From: Caballeronia terrestris
GTDB lineage: Bacteria > Pseudomonadota > Gammaproteobacteria > Burkholderiales > Burkholderiaceae
Length of the DNA: 64,000 nucleotides
Reading direction: 5' to 3'
Assembly: GCF_001544515.1 (NCBI RefSeq)
Contig: NZ_FCOL02000004.1
Span: 62,001-126,000 of the forward strand
Shown: in pieces, positions 27,238 through 37,950 of the stretch
Layout: every line of letters starts with the position of its first letter
How positions within the stretch are numbered: position 1 is the stretch's first letter
Translations under genes and position numbers: made by a program
The notes under the pieces: model-generated
What the model was told of the DNA's origin: nothing
The model's database searches: none
The model's input: only the letters and a program-made list of their open reading frames with translations

Positions 27238-27783
27238 ATGAACAACTCTCTACACCATTTCACGATGCATGAAGAAGACCGCGGCCTGCGTCGTGAACGG
27301 CGGCTCCTGCTTCTGCTCGCATTTGTGTGCCTCGCGCTCGTCGGCGGCGCGTTGTATCTGCAGTTCTATCGCGGCGAGGATCCTTGCCCGCTTTGCATCA
27401 TTCAGCGTTATTTCTTCGTGCTGATCGCCGTGTTTGCGTTCCTCGGCGCCGGGCTCAGAAGCTGGCGAGGCGTGGCCGTGCTCGAGGCGATGGTCGTGCT
27501 GTCGGCGATTGGCGGGATCGTGACGGCGGTGCGGCACGTCTATGTGCAGGCGCGGCCGGGCTTCAGTTGCGGGTTCGATAGCTTGCAGCCGATAGTGGAC
27601 GGCTTGCCGCCCGCGCGCTGGCTGCCGCAGGTGTTCAAAGTTGCGGGGCTTTGCGAGACGCCGTATCCGCCGATTTTGGGGCTTTCGCTGCCGCAGTGGT
27701 CGTTGATCGCGTTTGCGGTGGTGCTGCTGGCGGTCGGCGGGAGTTTGTGGAGCCGGCGTCGCGTTCGGGATTCCGGGATTTGA
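27238..27783 (+). CDS. dsbB: Disulfide bond formation protein B
   Basis: DsbB re-oxidises periplasmic DsbA and passes electrons to ubiquinone. The 181-aa inner-membrane protein has four hydrophobic helices. The first periplasmic loop carries the redox pair in [13 protein letters not shown], which also includes the quinone-contacting Arg. The second loop carries the other cysteines in GFSCGFDSL and [12 protein letters not shown] 27238 (MNNSLHHF) is chosen; a TTG nine bases upstream and ATG at HFTMHEED are alternatives. Confidence 0.94.
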   Translation: MNNSLHHFTMHEEDRGLRRERRLLLLLAFVCLALVGGALYLQFYRGEDPCPLCIIQRYFFVLIAVFAFLGAGLRSWRGVAVLEAMVVLSAIGGIVTAVRHVYVQARPGFSCGFDSLQPIVDGLPPARWLPQVFKVAGLCETPYPPILGLSLPQWSLIAFAVVLLAVGGSLWSRRRVRDSGI

Positions 27784-27813
27784 TCCGCTCGCCGCGCGAT
27801 AGAAAACAATCGA

Positions 27814-28398
27814 ATGCGGTCGGGAAAAACCCCGGTGGGTGAAATCGGCCAACTTCGCTCACATAAAAACGAATCGCGCCCGCTAGCCGCTGGCGAAATC
27901 GCCCTCGCGCGATTGATTTTCGGCGATTCACTCGACTACGCCCATGTAAAAATCCACCGGCGCGGGTATCTATGGCTCGGCATGCAGCGCGCCGACGTCG
28001 CGATGGCGCCCAACGGCGAAATCTATTTCGGCCGAAAGTGCTTCAAAAACGACTTTTCGCGCGAAAACGCGTCGTCGCGGCACTGGTTCATCCATGAAAT
28101 GACGCATGTCTGGCAGCATCAACTGGGCTATCCGGTGAAATGGCGGGGCGCGATTCGCATCGGCTTGAACTATCGATACATCCTCGAGCCGAACAGAAAA
28201 CTGGGCAGTTTCAATATGGAAGCCCAAGGCGATTTACTGGCCGATTATTTCGCGCTGAGGTTTTTGCGTGAACCGCGCGTCATGGCACGGCCCGAATATC
28301 GCGACGACATCGCTCTCTACGAACAGGTGCTCCGTGATTTCCTCGAAAATCCGGCAAGCAAGGCCAATCTCCCGCGCAGGCGGCTATTTACCGTCTGA
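27814..28398 (+). CDS. HExxH metallopeptidase-like protein, vgr-related
   Basis: The 194-aa protein has a short N-terminal stretch, then RPLAAGEIALARLIFGD, an APNGEIYFG segment, the zinc motif HEMTH (His94-Glu95-His98, in FIHEMTHVWQ), and EAQGDLLADYFA near residue 140, which could give the third ligand. This layout matches small proteins annotated as vgr-related or Rhs-related in several proteobacteria. No signal peptide is seen and no type VI genes are nearby. Base use is more AT-rich than its neighbours, hinting at transfer. The catalytic call is an inference from the motif. Confidence 0.68.
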   Translation: MRSGKTPVGEIGQLRSHKNESRPLAAGEIALARLIFGDSLDYAHVKIHRRGYLWLGMQRADVAMAPNGEIYFGRKCFKNDFSRENASSRHWFIHEMTHVWQHQLGYPVKWRGAIRIGLNYRYILEPNRKLGSFNMEAQGDLLADYFALRFLREPRVMARPEYRDDIALYEQVLRDFLENPASKANLPRRRLFTV

Positions 28399-28465
28399 TC
28401 GCAGCGATCAGCAGCGCCGCGCGGCAAGGCTCCCCGCGCGGCAAATCTTTCCCCTATCAGCGCAT

Positions 28466-28486
28466 CCGCATAATCTTGATATGCGG
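28466..28486. promoter_or_regulatory. Inverted repeat 1 upstream of xdhA
   Basis: CCGCATA (28466-28472) and TATGCGG (28480-28486) are perfect inverted arms with a 7-bp spacer. It lies 134 bp before the xdhA start and one base from a second, similar repeat. Confidence 0.55.
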
Positions 28487-28487
28487 G

Positions 28488-28512
28488 CCGCAATATTTTT
28501 GGGATATTGCGG
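28488..28512. promoter_or_regulatory. Inverted repeat 2 upstream of xdhA
   Basis: CCGCAATAT (28488-28496) and ATATTGCGG (28504-28512) are perfect 9-bp arms with a 7-bp spacer. Arm sequence and spacer length echo the first repeat, as expected for paired operator sites of one regulator. Confidence 0.6.
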
Positions 28513-28596
28513 TGTTACCTTCGGGTATGGATGGCGATCTACGTGCGCCGTGTCCGGCTTGCCTGCGCGCAGCCTGGCATGCGTAACGCGCGCCCG

Positions 28597-28620
28597 ATCC
28601 GCAATGTCTCGGATTTTTTT
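28597..28620 (+). promoter_or_regulatory. Terminator-like hairpin directly before the xdhA start
   Basis: ATCCG (28597-28601) and CGGAT (28610-28614) form a short stem followed by six more T residues up to base 28620. The ATG of xdhA begins at 28621. No Shine-Dalgarno sequence is present in its place. It is a weak stem, and regulation by attenuation is only a possibility. Confidence 0.3.
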
Positions 28621-30150
28621 ATGACAACGCAAACCATCCGTTTTCTCCAGCACGGCGCCGTCTGCGAAATCGGCGATGCGCCCGCCACGCGCACTGTCCT
28701 CCAGCATTTGCGCGAGGCGCAGCAATGCACCGGCACGAAGGAAGGCTGCGCCGAGGGCGATTGCGGCGCGTGCACGGTCGTGATCGGCGAGCTCGATGTG
28801 CACGGCGCGGTGGTGCTGAAGGCCGTCAACGCGTGCATCCAGTTCCTGCCGACGCTCGACGGCCGCGCGCTCTTCACCGTCGAAGACCTGCGCGCCGCCG
28901 ATGGCGCGCTGCATCCGGTGCAACAGGCGCTCGTCGATTGCCACGGCTCGCAGTGCGGCTTCTGCACGCCGGGCTTCGTGATGTCGCTGTGGGCGCTCTA
29001 CGAGAACCAGCCCGCCGACGCCGGGCTGCCGACCCGCGACGAAATCAGCACCGCCCTCTCCGGCAATTTGTGCCGCTGCACGGGCTATCGTCCGATCGTC
29101 GATGCCGCGCAGAAGATGTTCGACTATCCGCGCGTGCCGTTCGATCGCGCGGCGCTCAAGGCGTCGCTCGAAGCGATCCGACGCGCCGGCACCTTCGAAT
29201 ACACCGCGCCCGACGCGCGCGGCGCCGCGTTCGGCTCGCCCACTCTCCACGCCCCGGCGACGCTCGCCGAATTCGCCCGCCTGCGCGCGGCGCATCCGAA
29301 CGCGCGCATTCTGGCGGGCAGCACGGACGTCGGCTTGTGGGTCACGAAACAGTTCCGCGATCTCGGCGACATCCTCTACATCGGCAATGTCGCCGAGCTG
29401 AAGGCGATCTCGCGCGATGCGCAGAGCCTCACGATCGGCGCGGCGGCATCGCTCGAGGATGCGTACGCCGCGCTCGCCGCCGACTACCCCGAACTCGCCG
29501 AATTATGGACACGCTTCGCCTCGCTGCCGATCCGCAACGCCGGCACGCTCGGCGGCAACGTCGCGAACGGCTCGCCGATCGGCGATTCGATGCCCGCGCT
29601 GATCGCGCTCGACGCCCAGGTCGTGCTGCAAAAAGCCGATAAAACCCGCACGCTGCCGCTCGACGCGTTCTATCTCGGCTATCAGAAGACCGCGCTCGAT
29701 GCCGGCGAATTCGTCGCGGCGATCCGCGTGCCGCGGCCGTCGACGGATATGCGTTTTCGCACTTACAAGATTGCGAAGCGCTACGACCAGGACATCTCGG
29801 CCGTCTGCGCAGCGTTCGCCGTGAAGCTCACCGGCACGCGCGTGACGGGCGCGCGCATCGCGTTCGGCGGCATGGCCGCGACCCCGAAGCGCGCCGCGCG
29901 GGCCGAAGCGGCGCTCGTCGGCGAAGAGTGGGCGGAATCGGCCGTGCGTAAAGCAATGACCGCGCTCGACGCCGATTTCCAGCCGCTCACGGACATGCGC
30001 GCGTCGAGCGCGTACCGCAGCAAAATCGCGCGCAACGTGCTGTGGCGCTTCTATCTCGAAACGCGCGGCGACGCCCCGCTCGCCCTCTTCGACGTCAGCG
30101 CGTTCGCGTTCGAGGCGCAAGCGAACGGCGCACTCAAGGAACTGCCATGA
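28621..30150 (+). CDS. xdhA: Xanthine dehydrogenase small subunit (2Fe-2S and FAD)
   Basis: XdhA carries electrons from the molybdenum site of XdhB through two 2Fe-2S clusters to FAD and NAD+. The first cluster has Cys36, 43, 48 and 51 in CTGTKEGCAEGDCGAC. The second lies in CHGSQCGFCTPG and LCRCTGYRP. From about residue 195 comes the FAD domain with ILAGSTDVGLWV and AGTLGGNVANGSPIGD. The protein is 509 aa, fully normal. ATG 28621 (MTTQTIRFLQ) is the family start but lacks a clear ribosome site. It overlaps xdhB by four bases (ATGA) and heads a purine operon. Confidence 0.95.
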   Translation: MTTQTIRFLQHGAVCEIGDAPATRTVLQHLREAQQCTGTKEGCAEGDCGACTVVIGELDVHGAVVLKAVNACIQFLPTLDGRALFTVEDLRAADGALHPVQQALVDCHGSQCGFCTPGFVMSLWALYENQPADAGLPTRDEISTALSGNLCRCTGYRPIVDAAQKMFDYPRVPFDRAALKASLEAIRRAGTFEYTAPDARGAAFGSPTLHAPATLAEFARLRAAHPNARILAGSTDVGLWVTKQFRDLGDILYIGNVAELKAISRDAQSLTIGAAASLEDAYAALAADYPELAELWTRFASLPIRNAGTLGGNVANGSPIGDSMPALIALDAQVVLQKADKTRTLPLDAFYLGYQKTALDAGEFVAAIRVPRPSTDMRFRTYKIAKRYDQDISAVCAAFAVKLTGTRVTGARIAFGGMAATPKRAARAEAALVGEEWAESAVRKAMTALDADFQPLTDMRASSAYRSKIARNVLWRFYLETRGDAPLALFDVSAFAFEAQANGALKELP

Positions 30151-32540
30151 ACAACGTCAGCGAACCGCTCGCCGCAGCCGCGGCGCTGGAGCCGCAGGCG
30201 ATCGGCGTCGGCCTGCCGCACGAATCCGCGACGCTGCACGTAAGCGGCGAAGCGACCTACATCGACGACATCCCCGAGTTGCGCGGCACGCTTCACGCCG
30301 CGCTCGGGCTCTCGCGGCATGCGCACGCGCGCATCGTCGCGCTCGATCTCGACGCGGTGCGCGCGGCGCCGGGCGTGATCGCCGTGCTGACCGCCGCCGA
30401 TATCCCCGGCGAGAACAACTGCGGCCCGGTGCTTCACGACGACCCGATTCTCGCCGACGGCCTCGTGCAGTATCTCGGCCAGCCGGTGTTCGCGGTGATC
30501 GCGGAGAGCCACGATCTCGCGCGGCGCGCGGCGGCGCTCGCAAAAAGCGAGGACGTGGTGCGTTACGACCTGCTCGAAGCCGTGCTCACGCCGCGCGAGG
30601 CGAAGGAGAAAAAGCAGTTCGTGCTGCCGCCGCTGCATCTGCGGCGCGGCGATCCCGATGCGAAGATCGCGGCGGCGAAGCACCGTATCGAAGGGGAATT
30701 CGAGGTCGGCGGGCAGGAGCAGTTCTATCTCGAAGGCCAGGTCGCCTATGCGATCCCGAAGGAACTCGACGGCATGTTCGTCCACAGCTCGACGCAGCAT
30801 CCGAGCGAGATGCAGCACGTCGTCGCGCACATGCTCGGCTGGCCGACGCACAACGTGACCTGCGAATGCCGGCGCATGGGCGGCGGCTTCGGCGGGAAGG
30901 AATCGCAGTCGGCGGTGTTCGCGTGCGTCGCGGCGCTGGCGGCGCAGAAGCTGCACCGGCCGGTGAAGCTGCGCGCCGACCGCGACGACGACTTCATGAT
31001 CACCGGCAAGCGTCACGACGCGGTCTACACGTACTCAGCCGGCTTCGACGACGACGGGCGGCTGCTGGGCGCACGCGTCGAGATCGCGTTGCGGGCGGGG
31101 TATTCGGCGGATCTGTCGGGCGCGGTCGCGACGCGCGCCGTCTGCCACTTCGACAACGCGTACTACCTGAACGACGTCGATATCCTCGCGATGGCGTGCA
31201 AGACGAACACGCAGTCGAACACGGCGTTTCGCGGCTTCGGCGGGCCGCAGGGCGCGCTCGTGATGGAAGTGCTGCTCGACGAGGTCGCACATCGGCTGAA
31301 GCTCGATCCGCTCGACGTTCGGCGCGCGAACTACTACGGCATAGGCGAGCGCGACACGACGCCGTATGGCCAGAAAGTCGCTGACAACGTGATCGCGCCG
31401 CTCACCGACGAGCTGATCGCATCGAGCGGTTATCACGCGCGGCGCGCCGAGGTCGCAGCGTTCAACGCGACTAGCCCGGTGCTCAGGCGCGGCATCGCGT
31501 TCACGCCGGTGAAATTCGGCATCTCGTTCAACGTGCCGTTTTTGAACCAGGCAGGCGCGCTCGTGCACGTCTACAAGGACGGCTCCGTGCTCGTGAATCA
31601 CGGCGGCACGGAGATGGGCCAGGGCCTCAACACGAAGGTCGCGCAGGTCGTGGCGAACGCGCTGGGCGTCGCGCTCTCGCGCGTGCGCGTGACCGCGACC
31701 GATACGTCGAAAGTCGCGAACACATCGGCGACGGCGGCGTCGACGGGAAGCGATCTCAACGGCAAAGCCGCCGAAGCCGCCGCGCTCACGATCCGCGCGC
31801 GCCTCGCGGAGCTCGCGGCGACGCAGCTCGGCGGCGCGGCGGATGACGTGCGCTTTCACAACGGCGTCGTCGATTCGAACGGCGGCGAGATGCCGTTCAG
31901 CCAGCTCGTCGCGGCGGCGTATCTGGCGCGCGTGCAGTTGTGGTCAGACGGCTTTTACGCGACGCCTAAGGTCCACTGGGACGCGAAGACGCTGCAAGGA
32001 CACCCGTTTTACTACTTCGCGTATTGCGCGGCGGTGTCGGAAGTGGTCGTCGATACGCTCACCGGCGAGTGGAAACTCGTGCGCACCGATCTGCTGTACG
32101 ACGCCGGTCAGTCGATCAATCCGGCTATCGACATCGGACAGGTGGAAGGCGGCTTCATCCAGGGCATGGGGTGGCTGACGACCGAGGAACTCTGGTGGAA
32201 TCGCGACGGGCGCCTGATGACGCACGCGCCTTCGACCTACAAGATTCCCGCGATCAACGATACGCCCGCCGCGTTCAACGTCGCGCTCTTTCGCAACGAC
32301 AACGCCGAGCCGACCGTGTTCCGCTCGAAGGCGGTCGGCGAGCCGCCGCTTTTGCTGTCGTTTTCGGTGCTGCTCGCGATTCGCGCGGCGATCGCATCGG
32401 TTACGCCCGATGCCACCGATGCGCCACGACTGCGCGCGCCCGCGACGCCCGAAGCGATCCTCGACGCGCTCGACGCCTACACGCTGTCCCAGCACCAGCC
32501 AAGCTCGAACGATGTGGCTCAACCAGCGCCAGTAAACTAG
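30147..32540 (+). CDS. xdhB: Xanthine dehydrogenase molybdopterin-binding subunit
   Basis: XdhB holds the molybdenum cofactor and hydroxylates hypoxanthine to xanthine and xanthine to urate. The 797-aa protein has the N-terminal Ald_Xan_dh_C domain (HVSGEATYIDDIPELRGTLH), the GGGFGGKES segment of the Moco domain, FRGFGGPQG with the substrate-binding arginine, GTEMGQGLNTK, and the catalytic glutamate in SKAVGEPPLLLS near the C-terminus. All are intact. It overlaps xdhA by four bases and is followed 33 bp later by xdhC. Confidence 0.96.
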   Translation: MNNVSEPLAAAAALEPQAIGVGLPHESATLHVSGEATYIDDIPELRGTLHAALGLSRHAHARIVALDLDAVRAAPGVIAVLTAADIPGENNCGPVLHDDPILADGLVQYLGQPVFAVIAESHDLARRAAALAKSEDVVRYDLLEAVLTPREAKEKKQFVLPPLHLRRGDPDAKIAAAKHRIEGEFEVGGQEQFYLEGQVAYAIPKELDGMFVHSSTQHPSEMQHVVAHMLGWPTHNVTCECRRMGGGFGGKESQSAVFACVAALAAQKLHRPVKLRADRDDDFMITGKRHDAVYTYSAGFDDDGRLLGARVEIALRAGYSADLSGAVATRAVCHFDNAYYLNDVDILAMACKTNTQSNTAFRGFGGPQGALVMEVLLDEVAHRLKLDPLDVRRANYYGIGERDTTPYGQKVADNVIAPLTDELIASSGYHARRAEVAAFNATSPVLRRGIAFTPVKFGISFNVPFLNQAGALVHVYKDGSVLVNHGGTEMGQGLNTKVAQVVANALGVALSRVRVTATDTSKVANTSATAASTGSDLNGKAAEAAALTIRARLAELAATQLGGAADDVRFHNGVVDSNGGEMPFSQLVAAAYLARVQLWSDGFYATPKVHWDAKTLQGHPFYYFAYCAAVSEVVVDTLTGEWKLVRTDLLYDAGQSINPAIDIGQVEGGFIQGMGWLTTEELWWNRDGRLMTHAPSTYKIPAINDTPAAFNVALFRNDNAEPTVFRSKAVGEPPLLLSFSVLLAIRAAIASVTPDATDAPRLRAPATPEAILDALDAYTLSQHQPSSNDVAQPAPVN

Positions 32541-32573
32541 CGCTTTCCCAATCACCAGTAAGGAGCGCAATCG

Positions 32574-34645
<2,072 letters not shown>

Positions 34646-34666
34646 AGCACGTAGGCAAGTCAAGAA

Positions 34667-36043
34667 ATGAAGATGGAAACCACAGCACCGATCGAACGCG
34701 ACACCACGACACTCGAACGCTACTTCGGCATCCGCGCGGCCGGCTCGCGGGTGGAGACGGAAGTCGTCGCGGGCATCACGACGTTCCTCACGGCGATGTA
34801 CATCATCGTCGTCAATCCGGGCATTCTTTCGCAAGCGGGCGTTCCCTTCCCCGCCGCGCTCACGGCGACCGTCATCGTCAGCTTCCTCGGCAGTTGCGCG
34901 ATGGGCCTCTATGCGCGCAACCCCGTGCTCGTCGCGCCCGGCATGGGCATGAACGCGCTGTTCGCGTTCGTGATGGTCCACGGCGGCAAGATGCCGTGGC
35001 AGACCGCGCTCGGCTGCGTGTTCTGGTCCGGCGTGATCTTCGCGCTGCTCGCGGCGTTCAACGCGCGCAAGCTCGTCGTCGATGCGATCCCGGCGAATCT
35101 GCGGCACGCGGTGTCGTGCGGCATCGGCTTGTTCATCAGCCTGATCGGGCTCGTGAACGCGAAGTTCGTCGTCGGCGATCCGGTCACCATCGTGCATTCG
35201 GCGTCGCTCAATCCGGTCGTGGTGACTTTCCTGATCGGGCTGGCCTTGACCACCGTGCTCGTCGCGCGCCGCGTGACGGGCGCGCTGATGCTCGGCATCG
35301 TTTTCACGACGATCATCGCGATCCCCATCGGCCGCTTCTGGGGCGACGGCACCGCGTACTGGCCCGCCGCGGTCGCGACCAAGACGCTCGTCAACTGGAA
35401 CGGCCTGTTCTCGGCGCCGGACTTCTCGGGCATCGGCCAGCTCGATCTGATCGGCTCGCTGAAGGTGATCTACTGGCCGTTCATCTTCGTAATGCTCTTC
35501 ACGTCGTTCTTCGATGCGCTCTCCACCTTCATGGCGATTTCCGAAGCCGGCAAGCTCTACGACAAGGATGGCAACCCGCGCAACATCCGCCAGTCGATGA
35601 TCGTCGATGCATTCTCGGCGTTGGTATCGGCGCCGCTCGGGACGAGCCCGGCGAACGCGTATATCGAATCGGCGGCGGGCATTTCGGCGGGTGGGCGCAC
35701 GGGGCTCGTCGCGGTGGTCGCGGGGCTGTGCTTCCTGCCGTTCCTGTTCCTCTCGCCGCTGCTCTCGCTCGTGCCGGCAATCGCGACCGCGCCCGCGCTC
35801 GTGCTGGTCGGCGTGTTCATGATGGAATCGATCACGCAGATCGAATGGCATCGTTTCGACGAAGCGATCCCCGCCTTCCTCGCGATGATCCTGATCCCGC
35901 TGACCTACTCGATCACCGACGGCATCGCGTACGGTTTTCTCGCGTTCGTCGTGATCAAGGCCTTCACCGGCCAGGTCAAGGCGATCAAGCCGGCGATGTG
36001 GGTGGTCGCCGCCCTTTCCCTGCTGTTGCTGACCCAGCTTTGA
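34667..36043 (+). CDS. NCS2/AzgA-type purine permease
   Basis: This 458-aa inner-membrane transporter is of the AzgA-like branch of NCS2, which imports adenine, guanine and hypoxanthine by proton symport. Landmarks are EVVAGITTFLTAMYIIVVNP at the first helix, VLVAPGMGMNALFAF, GIGLFISLIGL, FFDALSTFMAIS and a GTSPANAYIESAAG motif with the conserved Glu. ATG 34667 and ATG 34673 are both possible starts. It sits 21 bp after the deaminase and 32 bp before guaD, matching its expected role in feeding the operon's enzymes. Confidence 0.93.
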   Translation: MKMETTAPIERDTTTLERYFGIRAAGSRVETEVVAGITTFLTAMYIIVVNPGILSQAGVPFPAALTATVIVSFLGSCAMGLYARNPVLVAPGMGMNALFAFVMVHGGKMPWQTALGCVFWSGVIFALLAAFNARKLVVDAIPANLRHAVSCGIGLFISLIGLVNAKFVVGDPVTIVHSASLNPVVVTFLIGLALTTVLVARRVTGALMLGIVFTTIIAIPIGRFWGDGTAYWPAAVATKTLVNWNGLFSAPDFSGIGQLDLIGSLKVIYWPFIFVMLFTSFFDALSTFMAISEAGKLYDKDGNPRNIRQSMIVDAFSALVSAPLGTSPANAYIESAAGISAGGRTGLVAVVAGLCFLPFLFLSPLLSLVPAIATAPALVLVGVFMMESITQIEWHRFDEAIPAFLAMILIPLTYSITDGIAYGFLAFVVIKAFTGQVKAIKPAMWVVAALSLLLLTQL

Positions 36044-36075
36044 ACAATGACTACAGTTTCCGGAGACGTTGCACC

Positions 36076-37404
36076 ATGACTCAAACCGCCTACCGCGCCC
36101 AGCTTCTCACTTTCCGCGACGACCCTGCGCACGCGTCCGACGGCGCGATCTTCGAGGAAGACGGCCTGCTGATCGTCGAGGACGGCCGCGTCGTTGCGGC
36201 GGGCGCCTACACGGCGTTGCGCTCGCGCCTCGCGCCGGATGCGATCGTCAAAACCATGCGCGACAAGCTCATCGTGCCGGGCTTCATCGACTCGCACATT
36301 CACTACCCGCAAACGGACATGATCGCGTCGCCGGCGCCGGGTCTCTTGCCGTGGCTCAACACGTACACGTTCCCGACCGAGCGCGCGTTCAGCGACCCGG
36401 CGCACGCACGCGAGACCGCGAGCTTCTTCCTCGACGAACTGCTCGCCTGCGGCACGACGACCGCGCTCGTGTACTGCACGGTGCACAAGGAATCCGCCGA
36501 CGCGTTCTTCGGCGAGAGCGAGTCGCGCAATTTGCGGATGGTCGCGGGCAAGGTGCTGATGGACCGCAATTGCCCGGATTTCCTGCAGGACACAGCGCAG
36601 TCCGGCTACGACGACAGCGCCGAGCTGATCGCGCGCTGGCACAACCGCGGCCGTCAGCAGTACGCGCTGACGCCGCGTTTTGCGCCGACCTCGACGGAAG
36701 CGCAGCTCGAAGCCTGCGGCGTGCTCGCGCGTGCGCACGAGGACGTGTTCATCCAGACGCACGTCGCGGAGAACACCGACGAGATCAGATGGGTCGAGAG
36801 CCTGTTCCCGGGCCATCGCAGCTATCTCGACATCTACGATCACTACAGCTTGCTGCGCCGTCGCGCGGTGTATGGCCACTGCATCCATCTCGACGATACC
36901 GACCGCCAGCGCATGGCGGAGACGGGCGCGGTGGCGTCGCACTGTCCGACGTCGAACCTGTTCCTCGGCAGCGGCCTCTTCGACTTCGAAAAGGCGGGCG
37001 CGGCAAACATGCCGGTGGCGCTGGCGACGGACGTCGGCGGCGGCACGTCGTTCTCGATGCTGCAGACGATGAACGAAGCGCACAAGATCGCGCGTCTCAC
37101 GGGCCATCATCTGACGGCGACGCGCATGTTCTGGCTCTCGACGACGGGCGCCGCGAAAGTGCTCGATCTCGACGACAAGGTCGGCACGCTCGCGCCGGGA
37201 AGCGAAGCCGATTTTGCGGTGCTCGATCCGGCCGGCACGCCGTTACTCGCGCGGCGCACGTCGCGGGCGGAATCGCTTGAGGAACTGCTGTTCGCGTTCG
37301 CCCTGCTCGGCGACGATCGCGCCGTGTTCGAGACTTATGCGGCGGGTAATTGCGTGCATCGGCGGGATGTGCGGAAGGCGGCGGCGCTGGAGTTGGCGGC
37401 CTGA
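36076..37404 (+). CDS. guaD: Guanine deaminase
   Basis: GuaD converts guanine to xanthine, the substrate of XdhAB. The 442-aa amidohydrolase has zinc ligands in DSHIHYPQTDM, the guanine-binding NTYTFPTE segment, ALTPRFAPTSTE, QTHVAEN, GHCIHLDD and ATDVGGGTSFSM with the metal Asp. This matches the ATZ/TRZ-like GuaD group rather than the small CDA-type guanine deaminases. ATG 36076 (MTQTAYRAQ) is the family start, although the frame is open for 1.7 kb upstream. A terminator follows at 37424, closing the operon. Confidence 0.95.
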   Translation: MTQTAYRAQLLTFRDDPAHASDGAIFEEDGLLIVEDGRVVAAGAYTALRSRLAPDAIVKTMRDKLIVPGFIDSHIHYPQTDMIASPAPGLLPWLNTYTFPTERAFSDPAHARETASFFLDELLACGTTTALVYCTVHKESADAFFGESESRNLRMVAGKVLMDRNCPDFLQDTAQSGYDDSAELIARWHNRGRQQYALTPRFAPTSTEAQLEACGVLARAHEDVFIQTHVAENTDEIRWVESLFPGHRSYLDIYDHYSLLRRRAVYGHCIHLDDTDRQRMAETGAVASHCPTSNLFLGSGLFDFEKAGAANMPVALATDVGGGTSFSMLQTMNEAHKIARLTGHHLTATRMFWLSTTGAAKVLDLDDKVGTLAPGSEADFAVLDPAGTPLLARRTSRAESLEELLFAFALLGDDRAVFETYAAGNCVHRRDVRKAAALELAA

Positions 37405-37423
37405 CGTGTAGCGGCATGCAGGC

Positions 37424-37453
37424 AAACGCCCTGAGCAATCAGGGCGTTTTTAT
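37424..37453 (+). terminator. Terminator of the purine operon
   Basis: AAACGCCCTG (37424-37433) pairs with CAGGGCGTTT (37440-37449) around a 6-nt loop, followed by more T residues. It lies 20 bp after guaD. Confidence 0.88.
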
Positions 37454-37524
37454 TCATACGTACGCTCTTTTCAGCACGCTTCGCAGCTTGCAGCTACAGT
37501 CTGATTTTCACACTGCATCGAACG

Positions 37525-37950
37525 ATGAAGCATCCCGTTCACATCGCGTGGGCGCTGGCCCTCCTTCCCGCGCTTTCCCAAGCCTATGCGCTCGACGACC
37601 AGCTCGACTGCAAATCGACCGGGCACGCGTTCGTCGCGCCGCTCCTGCAACAGAACCTGATCGAAGCCAAGCCGATGCGCGTCGAGCCGAACTCGGTCAA
37701 CGCATTTCGTCCGGCGAAGGACAGCCATCTGACAGCGTTCGGCTTCAGCGTGTATGCGGTCGTCGCTTATCAAAAGGACGATCCGATTTTCCGTAAGGGA
37801 ACCGGTGAGCCGATTGCGGACTCGGCGTACGGCGCGGTCGTGATCGGACGCGATAGCGCCGTCGAACCGAAAGTGCGCGCGACGGGCAGCGACGCGACCG
37901 TGCATCACGTCGCGCCCTTTATTACCGCTATCTTTTGTAAGCAGGATTAG
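37525..37950 (+). CDS. Secreted protein of unknown function
   Basis: This 141-aa protein has a signal peptide (MKHPVHIAWALALLPALSQAYA) and a 119-residue mature part with two cysteines, one near each end (DCKS and IFCKQD), which could form a disulfide. I do not recognise a domain. The centre reads FGFSVYAVVAYQKDDPIFRKGTG, mixed beta-like sequence. There is no clear ribosome site before ATG 37525. Its last 23 bases overlap the convergent aepY gene, so both stops lie inside the other's gene. Confidence 0.65.
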   Translation: MKHPVHIAWALALLPALSQAYALDDQLDCKSTGHAFVAPLLQQNLIEAKPMRVEPNSVNAFRPAKDSHLTAFGFSVYAVVAYQKDDPIFRKGTGEPIADSAYGAVVIGRDSAVEPKVRATGSDATVHHVAPFITAIFCKQD

